A stretch of 64,000 bases of DNA, taken from the NCBI GenBank assembly GCA_002347265.1, contig DDYB01000003.1, positions 134,681 through 198,680 of the forward strand, read 5' to 3'. The position numbers were made by a program, and so were the translations under genes. Origin of the DNA: Desulfobacteraceae bacterium UBA2245 (GTDB taxonomy: Bacteria > Desulfobacterota > Desulfobacteria > Desulfobacterales > UBA2245). Positions 1-9,587 of the stretch are shown piece after piece (positions within the stretch are counted from its first letter, which is position 1; each line of letters starts with the position of its first letter). The notes under the pieces are model-generated. The model saw only the letters and a program-made list of their open reading frames with translations. It was not told where the DNA came from and made no database searches.

Positions 1-686
1 TGTTCATACCACTGAATGGCCTGGGAGACGTCTTTTCCAACCCCCTTGCCGTATAAATAATAATCGCCGATCATGATGGCTGCTTCAGGTTGACGGCCCG
101 CATTAAAGGCGCTGGAAAACCACTGACGGGCGGTCACATAATCGCCTTCGGCGTGGCAGGCCTGTGCAAGCTCCAGCATGGCCTTCATGTCGCCGTGCTG
201 GGCCGCAAGGGTCAGCCAGTGCCTGTCACTGTATCTGGCTCTCTTCACAATACCGGCTTTGATCAACTGCGCTATGTTGTACTGCATCTCCTTGTATTTA
301 CCCTGAGTTGCGGCAGGATTGTTCATCAAATCCGTATAGTAGAAGACCGCCTGACCCTGGTTCATGGGGATCTTTGACTTCAGGCGCTCGACATCTTCCG
401 AATGCTGAACGACATAGCCCTGAGGAAAGGTTTGCAGATACGCCTCCGCAAGAAATATCTGAGCATCGGCAAATTTCTGTCTGGCGGCAGAATCGATCAG
501 CGCGAGTCCATGGTCCACGGATTTTTCCTCAGGGTCCTGCAGGAATCGGACGCCGCGATTATAGATGCCTTCCGGCGCGCAGTTCCAACAGAAATAGTCC
601 TGCAGGCTCAGGTACCCGATATATCCTCCATAAGACAGCGCGGCGAGGACCGCGACGACCAATGCGGATTTAATCCACTTCTTCAT
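1..686 (-). CDS. Sel1-like repeat protein, C-terminus cut by window edge
   Basis: About 228 codons are visible from an ATG at 686, running off the left edge. The protein starts with a short N-terminal membrane anchor or signal (MKKWIKSALVVAVLAALSYG). Later it has helical segments of the Sel1/TPR type, including AAQHGDMKAMLELAQACHAE and a G-YYLYGKGVGKDVSQAIQWYE segment that matches the Sel1 consensus. Sel1 repeats usually form superhelical protein-interaction scaffolds. It lies about 105 bp downstream of the cytochrome genes on the same strand, so it may be the last gene of that cluster. The function is unknown; a scaffold for the cytochromes is only a guess. Confidence 0.7.
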   Translation of the reverse strand, partial: MKKWIKSALVVAVLAALSYGGYIGYLSLQDYFCWNCAPEGIYNRGVRFLQDPEEKSVDHGLALIDSAARQKFADAQIFLAEAYLQTFPQGYVVQHSEDVERLKSKIPMNQGQAVFYYTDLMNNPAATQGKYKEMQYNIAQLIKAGIVKRARYSDRHWLTLAAQHGDMKAMLELAQACHAEGDYVTARQWFSSAFNAGRQPEAAIMIGDYYLYGKGVGKDVSQAIQWYE

Positions 687-790
687 GCCTGTTGACTCCC
701 CCCGTGTTTGCCGAACCCGAATCGGGCCGGTTGTTCAAGATTTCAGTGAAAGAGAAAATGCGCCGATCGGCTCGAATTCCTGACCACTGT

Positions 791-1621
791 TTATTGGAGA
801 AGATGAGCATCGCCGTGACAGTCCAGACAGCCTTCAAAATCTTTAAGCATCTCCTCGTCATGCGGACCGTTGCCGTGACAATCCTGACATGTCGGGATAA
901 ATCGGTGCTTTGCGGCATGACAGAACACACAGTTTAACGGGGCATGGCTCTTTCCGCTTCCGGACAGATTCATTGCAGCACCGGAATGGCACCCGGCGCA
1001 CAAGCTGCTTGAAACATCGCTGGAATACTCGATGCGCAACGGCGCGTGAACCGGATGACATCCCACGCATCCGGCATTGTCCTTGTATGCGGCGTGCGGC
1101 TGATCGTGACACGCCGTGCACTCCGGAATATACCCATGCTGGTCGGCATGACATTCGATGCAGGACATTTCCGCATGAGCGCTGGAATTTTCTTTGATTT
1201 CTTGCGCCTGCACCTGGTGGCAGGTCTGGCAGTCCTTGATCATTTTGTCCAGCTCAATGCTGAATACCGGCGCATGAACATTGGCATGGCATCGCGAACA
1301 GTCGGTAAATTTTCCCTCGTGGACGGTGGAATGACAGGTTCCGCAGGTCGGAAAAAGCGTGCTGCGATCAACGCCCGGCTTATTGGTGTGGAAAACTTCA
1401 TGGCATTTCCGGCAGGCGATCTTGTGCGCGCCGCCCCGGTCCCGGATGTCGGTGAAAACCGAATAATGGCACTGGGCGCATTCAACCGTGGTCAGTTGCC
1501 GGACTTTCAGATCGTAAACCTCCGGACCCTCCTCCTGGCCCGACACTTCTGTTCCCGCAAAAAGGCCTGTCATCAGGAACAACATTCCGACGATAAAAGT
1601 CGTCAATCCCTTTGCCTTCAT
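791..1621 (-). CDS. periplasmic multihaem cytochrome c with 12 CXXCH motifs
   Basis: The ATG at 1621 is preceded by a GAGAGAGGGA ribosome site; an upstream in-frame start at 1654 would add 11 residues before the signal peptide. A Sec signal peptide (MKAKGLTTFIVGMLFLMTGL) is followed by twelve CXXCH haem c motifs (CAQCH, CRKCH, CGTCH, CSRCH, CQTCH, CIECH, CTACH, CVGCH, CAGCH, CVFCH, CQDCH, CLDCH). No other catalytic domain is visible, so it is likely a periplasmic electron carrier or conduit. It shares the C-terminal H-DCHG/CHxD-AH style ending with its two upstream neighbours and is the last of three paralogues on this strand. The redox partner is unknown. Confidence 0.9.
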   Translation of the reverse strand: MKAKGLTTFIVGMLFLMTGLFAGTEVSGQEEGPEVYDLKVRQLTTVECAQCHYSVFTDIRDRGGAHKIACRKCHEVFHTNKPGVDRSTLFPTCGTCHSTVHEGKFTDCSRCHANVHAPVFSIELDKMIKDCQTCHQVQAQEIKENSSAHAEMSCIECHADQHGYIPECTACHDQPHAAYKDNAGCVGCHPVHAPLRIEYSSDVSSSLCAGCHSGAAMNLSGSGKSHAPLNCVFCHAAKHRFIPTCQDCHGNGPHDEEMLKDFEGCLDCHGDAHLLQ

Positions 1622-1672
1622 TGTCCCTCTCTCATCCTCTTTTATAGGTTCCATCCAAGGTCCGGCTGCGAG

Positions 1673-2923
1673 TTATCGCACCAACGCGTGGGCGTCTTTG
1701 TGACAAGTCACGCATTTCGGATACTTTGCATGAAGTTTGAATTCGTGCGGCTCCCCGTGACACACGCCGCAGTCGAATACGGATCTGTGACGCTCTTTAT
1801 GACAATAGACGCAAGCCAGGTCTTTGTGTTTGGTGCTGGTTCTTTCAAGTTTGACGCCTTCGGCCGTATGGCATCCGGTGCAGAAATCACTGGGCGTATC
1901 AATTGCGTACACGACCTCTTTCGGAATGTGGTGCTGATGGCACCGCTTGCAATCCGCATTTTCCATGGTCCGGGAATGGGGTTCGTGGCAGTCGGTACAC
2001 AAAGCCGATTCAGGGTGTCGCGTATGACATTCGGCGCAATCCATGTCCGCATGCGCGGAGGGAGTGCTTTGCATCTGCTTTCCCGGCTCAGGGTGGCAGG
2101 AAAGGCAGACGGATTTCGTCGGCTCCCCGCTGCGCATCGGCGTATCGGCGGGGCTGTGGGGCTTGTGGCATCCGGCGCATTGACCTACGGCATAATGGGG
2201 GGAATCCTCACGTGCATGGCATTGTTCGCACTCGGGCATCACGCCGGTATCGGGCGGATGTTTCTGGTGGCAATCCGCGCATTCAAGCTCCTTATGAGCC
2301 CCTCCTTTTTCATCCAAAATGCTGATGGTATCGTCATGGCACGGACTGCACAGGCGGGACGACACGGTCCCCTCATAAACCAGGGGTTTGGGTCGATGCG
2401 GTTTGTGACATGAACGGCAGTCGTTCGCAGTCATGTTGTCGCCGTGGGGCTCATGACAATCCACGCAGGAAGCGGACTGAGGGTGTTGGGAATGACATTC
2501 CTTGCAGTCCATATCGGCATGCGCGGTGGAATGGGTCTTCATCTGTTCCTCGGGCTCGGCATGACAGGAAACACAGGCCGCTTTGGCCGAATCGATCTTG
2601 CTGAAATCCGTTTCCAGGGGGGCGTGAGGTTTATGGCAATCCAGGCATTTATCCAAGGCATAATGCGCAGATTCCTGCGGCGAGTGGCAATCGGCACAAG
2701 AAAGGACGGTTGTCTGTCCGATGGGCGGATGCTGCGGGTGACAGTCCAGACAGCCGATTTCTGTCTTGTGCGAAGCTCCCCTGGCATCGATTTCGTCCGC
2801 CTCTGCAGGATGGCATTTGACGCAGTCACGGGCGGTCAAAGTCGGCGCGTCGCTGAAAGCCGTCCCCGCGCCGAATGCAATCCAGGCACAAACTAGGATG
2901 CCGATACAAAACACTCTTTTCAT
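1673..2923 (-). CDS. periplasmic multihaem cytochrome c with 20 CXXCH motifs
   Basis: The start at ATG 2923 gives a clean signal peptide (MKRVFCIGILVCAWIAFGAG). Twenty CXXCH motifs can be counted. The protein is built from two similar halves: in each, a CxDCH-HPP segment, an HYAxxxCxxCHKPH segment, an AHADMDCxECHxxHP segment and a CxDCHEPH segment occur in the same order. This points to an internal duplication of a module of about eight haems. A shorter version of the same module is seen in the neighbouring cytochrome at 2991-3779. It is expected to be periplasmic or exported and to form a linear haem wire. Function is inferred only from the haem motifs. Confidence 0.9.
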   Translation of the reverse strand: MKRVFCIGILVCAWIAFGAGTAFSDAPTLTARDCVKCHPAEADEIDARGASHKTEIGCLDCHPQHPPIGQTTVLSCADCHSPQESAHYALDKCLDCHKPHAPLETDFSKIDSAKAACVSCHAEPEEQMKTHSTAHADMDCKECHSQHPQSASCVDCHEPHGDNMTANDCRSCHKPHRPKPLVYEGTVSSRLCSPCHDDTISILDEKGGAHKELECADCHQKHPPDTGVMPECEQCHAREDSPHYAVGQCAGCHKPHSPADTPMRSGEPTKSVCLSCHPEPGKQMQSTPSAHADMDCAECHTRHPESALCTDCHEPHSRTMENADCKRCHQHHIPKEVVYAIDTPSDFCTGCHTAEGVKLERTSTKHKDLACVYCHKERHRSVFDCGVCHGEPHEFKLHAKYPKCVTCHKDAHALVR

Positions 2924-2990
2924 TCTTGCCCCCAACCTCAGATCTGAGCGGTTATAGGAATCTGATCCCAACGCGCAAGAACTCGCCGGC

Positions 2991-3779
2991 TTATTTCCCC
3001 AGTGAATGCGGGTTCAAATGGCAGGCTAGACATTCCGGAAATTTCTTGTGCATATCTTCACCGTGCAAATTCGCTTCGTGACAATCCGTACAGGCTGACG
3101 CCGATCCATGCGTCGCGACATGGCACTCGACGCAGGCCATTTCCGTATGCGCATTCTTGCTCTTGACCAGAAGTTCGGCGACTTCGCCGTGGCAGCAGGC
3201 GCAGTGTTTGTCAGGTACCGAAGTTCCATAAGCCACCTCTTTGGGCGAATGGGGGGCGTGGCAGCCTTTGCAGTCGGCCATTGCCATGCCTTCAGCGTGG
3301 GCATCGTGGCAGCCAAGGCATTCCGCCGATTCCTTGTGGGAGGCATGGCATTCGAGGCAATCCATATCGGCATGCGCGCTGGGATGTTCCGTCATGGCTT
3401 TTCCCTGCTCAGGATGGCAGGAGATACAGGCTTGCTTGACCGTTGCGACCTTTGAAAAATCGATTTCCGTGGGTCGATGCGTTACATGACAGCCTTTGCA
3501 GTCTTCGATTGCATAATGCGCGGAACTGCCGGGGTCATGACAGGCATCGCATGCCGATATGACGTCTTTTCCGAGGGGAGGATGCTCCGGATGGCAATCC
3601 AAGCACCCGAGATCCGCGTGCTTGGCTCCCTTGTCCTTAAGGTCCTGGGTTTCTGTGGGGTGGCATTTGGCGCAGTCGGCGTTCTCCAGGGGGATTCGTT
3701 CGACCCCTGCAAAAGCGCCCATACTCAGAAAGGCAATCAGCAAGCAGCTCAAACAACCCGCATAACACCATTTTTTCAT
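2991..3779 (-). CDS. periplasmic multihaem cytochrome c with 12 CXXCH motifs, first gene of cytochrome cluster
   Basis: The ATG at 3779 follows a good ribosome site (AAAAGGAGA) and gives a signal peptide (MKKWCYAGCLSCLLIAFLSM). Twelve CXXCH motifs follow, including one CACCH. The order CLDCHPEHPPLG, HYAIEDCKGCH, CISCHPEQGKAM, AHADMDCLECHASH is nearly the same as in the 20-haem protein downstream, so these are paralogues. It is the promoter-proximal gene of the cluster. Candidate promoter elements lie about 90 bp upstream. Its role is electron transfer by inference from the haem motifs; the donor and acceptor cannot be told from the sequence. Confidence 0.9.
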   Translation of the reverse strand: MKKWCYAGCLSCLLIAFLSMGAFAGVERIPLENADCAKCHPTETQDLKDKGAKHADLGCLDCHPEHPPLGKDVISACDACHDPGSSAHYAIEDCKGCHVTHRPTEIDFSKVATVKQACISCHPEQGKAMTEHPSAHADMDCLECHASHKESAECLGCHDAHAEGMAMADCKGCHAPHSPKEVAYGTSVPDKHCACCHGEVAELLVKSKNAHTEMACVECHVATHGSASACTDCHEANLHGEDMHKKFPECLACHLNPHSLGK

Positions 3780-3863
3780 CCCTCGTCTCCTTTTCCCTCT
3801 GCCGTTACAGAATAAAAAACAAAACCGCATCGAACCGTTAAAATACAGCCCCTGTGCAAAGTT

Positions 3864-3896
3864 AAATGCTATAACATTTTCGATGTTTTTTTCCAA
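3864..3896 (-). promoter_or_regulatory. candidate promoter and palindromic operator of the cytochrome cluster
   Basis: On the minus strand TTGGAA (3891-3896) and TATAGC (3868-3873) are separated by 17 bp, a plausible sigma-70 pair. A perfect palindrome AAATG-N6-CATTT (3864-3879) overlaps the -10 box. The 5-6-5 spacing is like that of CRP/FNR-family sites but the half-sites do not match TGTGA or TTGAT. The identity of the regulator is unknown. Confidence 0.4.
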
Positions 3897-3899
3897 CAC

Positions 3900-4305
3900 T
3901 TATACGAGTTAAGGATCCTAAAATTTTCATCTTGCTGCAACGGGGGTTTACCGGCATTGAATACGACGTTTTAAAATGATGTTTTTTGCTTGAACTGGCG
4001 CAAGTTTGACGCAACCGGCCCATTGATTTTTCGAATTGGATTTTCAGCCCAATTCGACCATTGCCTCGTCAATCTCCATTCATGAACTGGCCTTTCAGAA
4101 GATCGAACAATAATAATCATCGTTCATTTTGAATTCCTGTGTGAGATATTCCGCGCCTTTCAGCGGTCGCCTCAGATTTGATTGGATGATTTGATAAAAA
4201 ATCGGTATGCTTTCAATCGCCCTATGTTCATCAATACGGTGTGCATCAACCGGGTGGATTCTGGCCCGCAAATGGTCCGGACAACTCAAAAGCAGGGAGG
4301 ATTCA
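3900..4305. other. intergenic region between divergent cytochrome and YqeY genes
   Basis: About 400 bp without a convincing gene. It contains an inverted repeat TCGAATTGG / CCAATTCGA at 4031-4057 with a 9-nt loop. No T-tract follows it on either strand, so it is not an obvious terminator. Confidence 0.4.
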
Positions 4306-4800
4306 ATGGCCCAGTACGGATGGAATAAGGAGTTGAATGTATCGGTTCTGGAAAAGATCAGGGCCGACCTTAAAAACGCCATGCTCAAGAGAGACGACGA
4401 GGTGCGCAGCGCGCTTCGAATGATCATGAGCGAATTTCCCAAAGTCACCGTTCCCATTCAGTTGGAAGACGGGAAAAAAACCACCCGCCCGAAAACCGCC
4501 GCGGAAATCACCGACGATGATGTGCACGGCGTCATTCGCGGGCTGGTGAAATCTGAAAAAACCGTTCTCGAATTAACCAAAAAGGCCTCTTCCCCCTATC
4601 TGGAGATTCTGGAGTCCTACCTGCCGAAAATGGCCGGCCGAGATGACATTGTTCAGTGGATTTCTGAAAACATCGACTTCTCAAAAATGAAAAGCGCCGC
4701 CCAGGCCATGGGGCCGATCATGAAACACTTTGGAAAACTGGCTGACGGCAATCTGGTCAAGCAGATCCTTCAGGAAATGTCCAAAAAGACCGATGCCTGA
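4306..4800 (+). CDS. GatB/YqeY domain protein
   Basis: The ATG at 4306 is chosen because GGGAGG lies just upstream and because the 165-residue product fits this small family. The region upstream in frame is not conserved-looking. Features of the family include the N-terminal LEKIRADLKNAMLKRDDEVRSALRMI helix, the SPYLEILESYLPK segment and the C-terminal MGPIMKHFGKLADGNLVKQIL helix. The fold resembles the tRNA-binding tail domain of the GatB amidotransferase subunit; YqeY proteins are stand-alone and poorly characterised. It is followed closely by an acetolactate decarboxylase gene. Confidence 0.85.
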   Translation: MAQYGWNKELNVSVLEKIRADLKNAMLKRDDEVRSALRMIMSEFPKVTVPIQLEDGKKTTRPKTAAEITDDDVHGVIRGLVKSEKTVLELTKKASSPYLEILESYLPKMAGRDDIVQWISENIDFSKMKSAAQAMGPIMKHFGKLADGNLVKQILQEMSKKTDA

Positions 4801-4822
4801 ACGGATGGAAGGGAACCGGCGC

Positions 4823-5596
4823 ATGTCGCGATATTTCAAGACCGCTATGCTGTTTCTTCTGGTCCTGGGCCTCTGGTGCGCACAGGCGTGGCCCGGCAAT
4901 ATATTGACGCAGGTTTCCACAATCGACGCCCTGCTTGCAGGTGCCTACGACGGACAGGTGACGATCGGAGAGCTCAAAGCCTTCGGCGATCTGGGAATCG
5001 GCACCTTTCACGCCCTGGACGGAGAAATGATCGCCTTAAACGGCAAGGTCTTCCAAGCCAGAGCCGACGGGCGGATTGTTGCGGTTCCGGATTCACTGAC
5101 CACCCCCTTTGCCGTCATGGTTTTTTTCGAGGCTGAGAAAACCCTGCCCCTTCCCTCCGGTATCAACCTGGAGGCGCTCACCCTGATGACCGACCCGCTG
5201 CTTCCGAGCGCCAACCTGTTTTATGCCTTCCGAATCGAGGGCGCCTTTGAAACGATGCGCGTTCGAAGCGTTCCCGGCCAGACCAAACCCTATCCGCCGC
5301 TGACGGAGGTTGTTCAGCATCAGTATCTGAAGACGCTGGAAAAGGTTGAGGGCGTGGTGGTGGGGTTCCGGTGTCCTCCGTTTGTCCGGGGCGTCAATGT
5401 GCCGGGATATCACCTGCATTTTATCGACAAGGATGAAAAGTCGGGCGGCCATGCGCTGGAGTTTACCGTTGCCAATGCCGTTCTCCAGTGGGATGAGATT
5501 TCGAATTTCCACATGATGCTTCCCCGTGATCCTTTGTTTTCACGGATGAACCTGGAGAAAGACCGTCAGGAAGAGCTTCAGAAAGTTGAAAAATAG
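4823..5596 (+). CDS. budA: alpha-acetolactate decarboxylase with signal-like N-terminus
   Basis: Converts alpha-acetolactate to acetoin. Family hallmarks are visible: the GIGTFHALDGEMIALNG segment and the zinc ligand motif HLHFIDKDEKSGGH (H-x-H-x9-H), plus an upstream conserved glutamate region. The ATG at 4823 has GGAAGGGAA upstream; other in-frame ATGs lie at 4793 and 4808. The N-terminus (AMLFLLVLGLWCAQAWPG) looks like a signal peptide, so the enzyme may be exported, as described for some acetolactate decarboxylases. No acetolactate synthase gene is beside it. The start lies 22 bp after the YqeY stop, suggesting cotranscription. Confidence 0.88.
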   Translation: MSRYFKTAMLFLLVLGLWCAQAWPGNILTQVSTIDALLAGAYDGQVTIGELKAFGDLGIGTFHALDGEMIALNGKVFQARADGRIVAVPDSLTTPFAVMVFFEAEKTLPLPSGINLEALTLMTDPLLPSANLFYAFRIEGAFETMRVRSVPGQTKPYPPLTEVVQHQYLKTLEKVEGVVVGFRCPPFVRGVNVPGYHLHFIDKDEKSGGHALEFTVANAVLQWDEISNFHMMLPRDPLFSRMNLEKDRQEELQKVEK

Positions 5597-5603
5597 ACAG
5601 GGG

Positions 5604-6305
5604 ATGTTGCGTATTTTAACGGCCATGGAACCCGAAGATGCAAACTCTTTCAGTTCCGGGGAAATCGTCCAGCTGCGTTTTGATTCAAAAAACGCCGGTC
5701 AGGCGCATGTTTTGCTGGACAGCGGCCTTGAATTTTCTGTGAGCCCGCTGGAAGCCGCATCTCTGAAATCCGGACAGGTTCTATCTTCGGAACAGGTGCG
5801 GCGGTTTTGTCTGGATGACCGGTTCAGACAGGCCCGTGCGGACGCACTTGCCTTCTTGTCCCGCAGAGAGCGGAGCCGCAGGGAAGTCCAAACGCATCTG
5901 TTGAAAAAAGGATATGCGAAACCCACGATTGTACAGGTTCTCAAACGTCTGGACGAGGAAAACTATCTGGATGACGACCGGTTCTGCGCCCTCTGGATAC
6001 AGTGCCGACAGAGAACCCGGCCCAAGGGGGTCTACGCACTGCGCTGCGAACTGAAGCAGAAAGGCATCGGCGATGAGATGATTCAACGCCATATCGGGCA
6101 GATCGATGAGGAAAGCGCGGCATGGGACGCCGTCCGGTCGAAACTGAAACGATGGGCCGGTCTGGACCGCAGGCGGTTTGTTTCCAGGGCGGGCGGGTTT
6201 CTGCAGCGCCGCGGTTTCGGCCCGCATGTTGTCCGCAGAACCATTGACCGGGCCTGGCACGCACTGACCGGCAGGGTATTCGAAAATCCGGATGATTCTG
6301 TGTAG
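5604..6305 (+). CDS. recX: RecX family regulatory protein
   Basis: RecX modulates RecA filaments. The tandem three-helix RecX repeats are recognisable: ALAFLSRRERSRREVQTHLLKKGY, then VLKRLDEENYLDDDRFCALWIQ, then ALRCELKQKGIG, and a last FLQRRGFGPHVVRRTI. The N-terminal 60 residues are an extension typical of the longer RecX members. The start is uncertain: ATG at 5604 is chosen, TTG 5586 and ATG 5625 are alternatives. The gene follows budA almost directly; recA is not in the window. Confidence 0.82.
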   Translation: MLRILTAMEPEDANSFSSGEIVQLRFDSKNAGQAHVLLDSGLEFSVSPLEAASLKSGQVLSSEQVRRFCLDDRFRQARADALAFLSRRERSRREVQTHLLKKGYAKPTIVQVLKRLDEENYLDDDRFCALWIQCRQRTRPKGVYALRCELKQKGIGDEMIQRHIGQIDEESAAWDAVRSKLKRWAGLDRRRFVSRAGGFLQRRGFGPHVVRRTIDRAWHALTGRVFENPDDSV

Positions 6306-6468
6306 TTCGACGCATAAAGGCCAGGGAGGACGCCGTGGCGCGTTACGAAGTGTATGTTTATGGTTTTGCACTGCATCGCGTCAGCCTTCAGGAAATTGCG
6401 ATTGAAACGTTGATTTCCGTGAAAGCCGCCGTATTTTAAAATATCGAAAATCTGCGTTCAATTTTTAG

Positions 6469-7578
<1,110 letters not shown>

Positions 7579-7583
7579 TTTCG

Positions 7584-8357
7584 ATGCTCGAATTCATCGA
7601 CACCCATGCCCATCTGCATGACCCGGCATTTTCGCCGGATCTGCCCGACGTGCTTTCCCGCGCGACAGCGGCAGGAGTCCGAACCGTCATTCTGATGGGC
7701 GAGGATCTGTCCCACGCGCATAAGAACATCGAGCTTGCAAAAAAGTATTCCATGCTCAGAGCCGGCGCCGGTCTGTATCCCGACTGCCTTGACATGGAGG
7801 CCGCCGAAACCCTGATCGCCTTTATCCGCACCCATCGAAACGAAATTGCCGCGATCGGGGAAGTGGGCCTGGACTACTGGATCATAAAAACTGACTCGGA
7901 GCGCGAGGTACAGCGGGAAATATTCAAACGCTTCATCGAACTGAGCCTGGAGCTGGACCTTCCGATCAACGTCCATTCACGTTCTGCGGGCAGGCAGGCG
8001 GTTTCCCTTCTGCTTGCAAAAGGGGCCGAAAAGGTCCAGCTTCACGCATTTGACGGCAGGGCCGCGGCGGCGATGGAAGCGGTGGAAGCCGGATATTATT
8101 TTTCAGTTCCCCCTTCCGTGGTCCGGTCCCGGCAGAAGCAGAAACTGGTCGGACACCTGCCCCTGTCCTGCCTGCTTCTGGAAACCGACAGCCCGGTGCT
8201 GGGGCCGGTTTGCGGGCAGCGCAACGAACCGGCCCATATCCGCATCGCCGCAGAGGAGGTGGCCCGGATCAAAAACCTGCCCCTGCAGGCGGTCGTCGAG
8301 CGGGTCTGGCAGAATACCATTGAATTGTACGGAGATTGCGTATTGCCGCACGGTTGA
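7584..8357 (+). CDS. tatD: TatD family metal-dependent hydrolase/DNase
   Basis: The 257-residue TIM-barrel protein starts MLEFIDTHAHLHD with the DxHxH metal motif. Further family motifs are IGEVGLDYW, INVHSR, HAFDG and LLLETDSPVL. Members are 3'-5' nucleases or general metal-dependent hydrolases. It is spaced 5 bp from leuB, so it is probably translated from the same transcript. A short run of 33 bp separates it from the metallophosphoesterase downstream. Confidence 0.9.
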   Translation: MLEFIDTHAHLHDPAFSPDLPDVLSRATAAGVRTVILMGEDLSHAHKNIELAKKYSMLRAGAGLYPDCLDMEAAETLIAFIRTHRNEIAAIGEVGLDYWIIKTDSEREVQREIFKRFIELSLELDLPINVHSRSAGRQAVSLLLAKGAEKVQLHAFDGRAAAAMEAVEAGYYFSVPPSVVRSRQKQKLVGHLPLSCLLLETDSPVLGPVCGQRNEPAHIRIAAEEVARIKNLPLQAVVERVWQNTIELYGDCVLPHG

Positions 8358-8390
8358 AATGTGGATTTCAAATGCGATGGATTTTAAACC

Positions 8391-9509
8391 ATGCCGATGT
8401 TTCTGATCATATTCTTTTCAATTTACGGGGCCATGCATGCGGTCTTTTATTATCGCATTCGACCCCTTCTGCCCGCCTCAATTCCGGCGCATGCGGTGAT
8501 GCTGGCATTTCTGGCTTTTATGGTCGCCTCCCCGCTGATATCCCGGTATGTGGAGCTTTACGGGCATGATCCGGCCGCCCGACTGGTCGGCATGATCGGT
8601 TACTGCTGGATGGGATTTATTTTTCTGGTATTTTCCGGAATCGTTCTCTTCCAGGTTCTGAGCGCCGTCACCCGAATCATCGGCCGTTTCGGAGGGCCTG
8701 CTTTTGCATGGTTTTCATCCGGATCCGCAACCGCGGTTCTGATTGTGGCGGCTGCGGCCGCATGCGTTTACGGGGTCTGGGAAGCGCGCCAGCTTCGAGT
8801 CGAGATGCTTTCCATTGAGACCGTAAAACTGCCTTTGAATCCGCAACGCCTGCGGATCGTTCAGATTTCCGATGTTCACCTGGGCCTGATGACAAGGCCC
8901 GAATGCATCCAGAAGATCGTCGATTCGGTTCAGGCGGAAAAACCCGATATTCTGGTTTGCACCGGAGACCTGGTGGACGGAAGCCCGGATCACATCAACG
9001 GGCTGATCGAAATGTTCCGGCGACTTGAAGCGCCGTACGGGAAATTCGCCGTTAACGGCAATCACGAATTCTACAGAGGGCTGGGCATCTCGGCGGAATT
9101 TTTCAAACAGGCCGGCTTTGACCTGCTTCGTGGAGAGGTCCGCACGGTTCGCGGCGTCATCAACATCGCCGGGGTGGACGATCACCAGATTCCGGGCAGG
9201 ATCCCCGAAGAAAAGGTCCTGAATTCCCTTCCCGGCAACGGGCTTTTCAATTTATTCCTGAAGCACCGCCCGGAAGTTGACAAGCTCAGCCGGGGTCGTT
9301 TCGACCTTCAGCTTTCCGGCCACACCCACGGAGGCCAGATCTTTCCGTTCAATTTCATCGTGGCCATGGCCTATCCGCTGATGAACGGGTATCAAGAACT
9401 GGAAGGCGGCATTCTTTATGCCAGCCGCGGAACCGGCACCTGGGGTCCGCCCATGCGCGTTCTGGCTCCGCCGGAGATCACCGTGATCGATCTGGTGCGG
9501 CCGGATTGA
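8391..9509 (+). CDS. membrane-anchored metallophosphoesterase (YaeI-like)
   Basis: The first 120 residues contain several hydrophobic segments (for example FLIIFFSIYGAMHAVFY, MIGYCWMGFIFLVFSGIVLF and ATAVLIVAAAAACVYGVW). The calcineurin-like domain follows with its motifs in order: QISDVHLG, TGDLVDG, NGNHEFY and SGHTHGGQIFPF. YaeI-like relatives act on phosphodiester-type substrates such as UDP-diacylglucosamine or are uncharacterised; the substrate cannot be set from sequence. The C-terminal part YASRGTGTWGPPMR is typical of this subfamily. Confidence 0.88.
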   Translation: MPMFLIIFFSIYGAMHAVFYYRIRPLLPASIPAHAVMLAFLAFMVASPLISRYVELYGHDPAARLVGMIGYCWMGFIFLVFSGIVLFQVLSAVTRIIGRFGGPAFAWFSSGSATAVLIVAAAAACVYGVWEARQLRVEMLSIETVKLPLNPQRLRIVQISDVHLGLMTRPECIQKIVDSVQAEKPDILVCTGDLVDGSPDHINGLIEMFRRLEAPYGKFAVNGNHEFYRGLGISAEFFKQAGFDLLRGEVRTVRGVINIAGVDDHQIPGRIPEEKVLNSLPGNGLFNLFLKHRPEVDKLSRGRFDLQLSGHTHGGQIFPFNFIVAMAYPLMNGYQELEGGILYASRGTGTWGPPMRVLAPPEITVIDLVRPD

Positions 9510-9587
9510 AATCAAATCTGATGGCCGCGTAAAAAGTCCATGCCCCCTCGGTTTATGGTGATTGCTGAATACAACCCGAACGATTGG

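Noticed and set aside
1046..2413. Long open frames on the plus strand opposite the multihaem cytochrome genes
   Set aside because: They are antisense to genes with dense CXXCH motifs and signal peptides; the repeated pattern comes from the repeated haem codons.
4031..4057. TCGAATTGG/CCAATTCGA hairpin as a terminator
   Set aside because: No T-tract follows on either strand and it lies between divergent genes.
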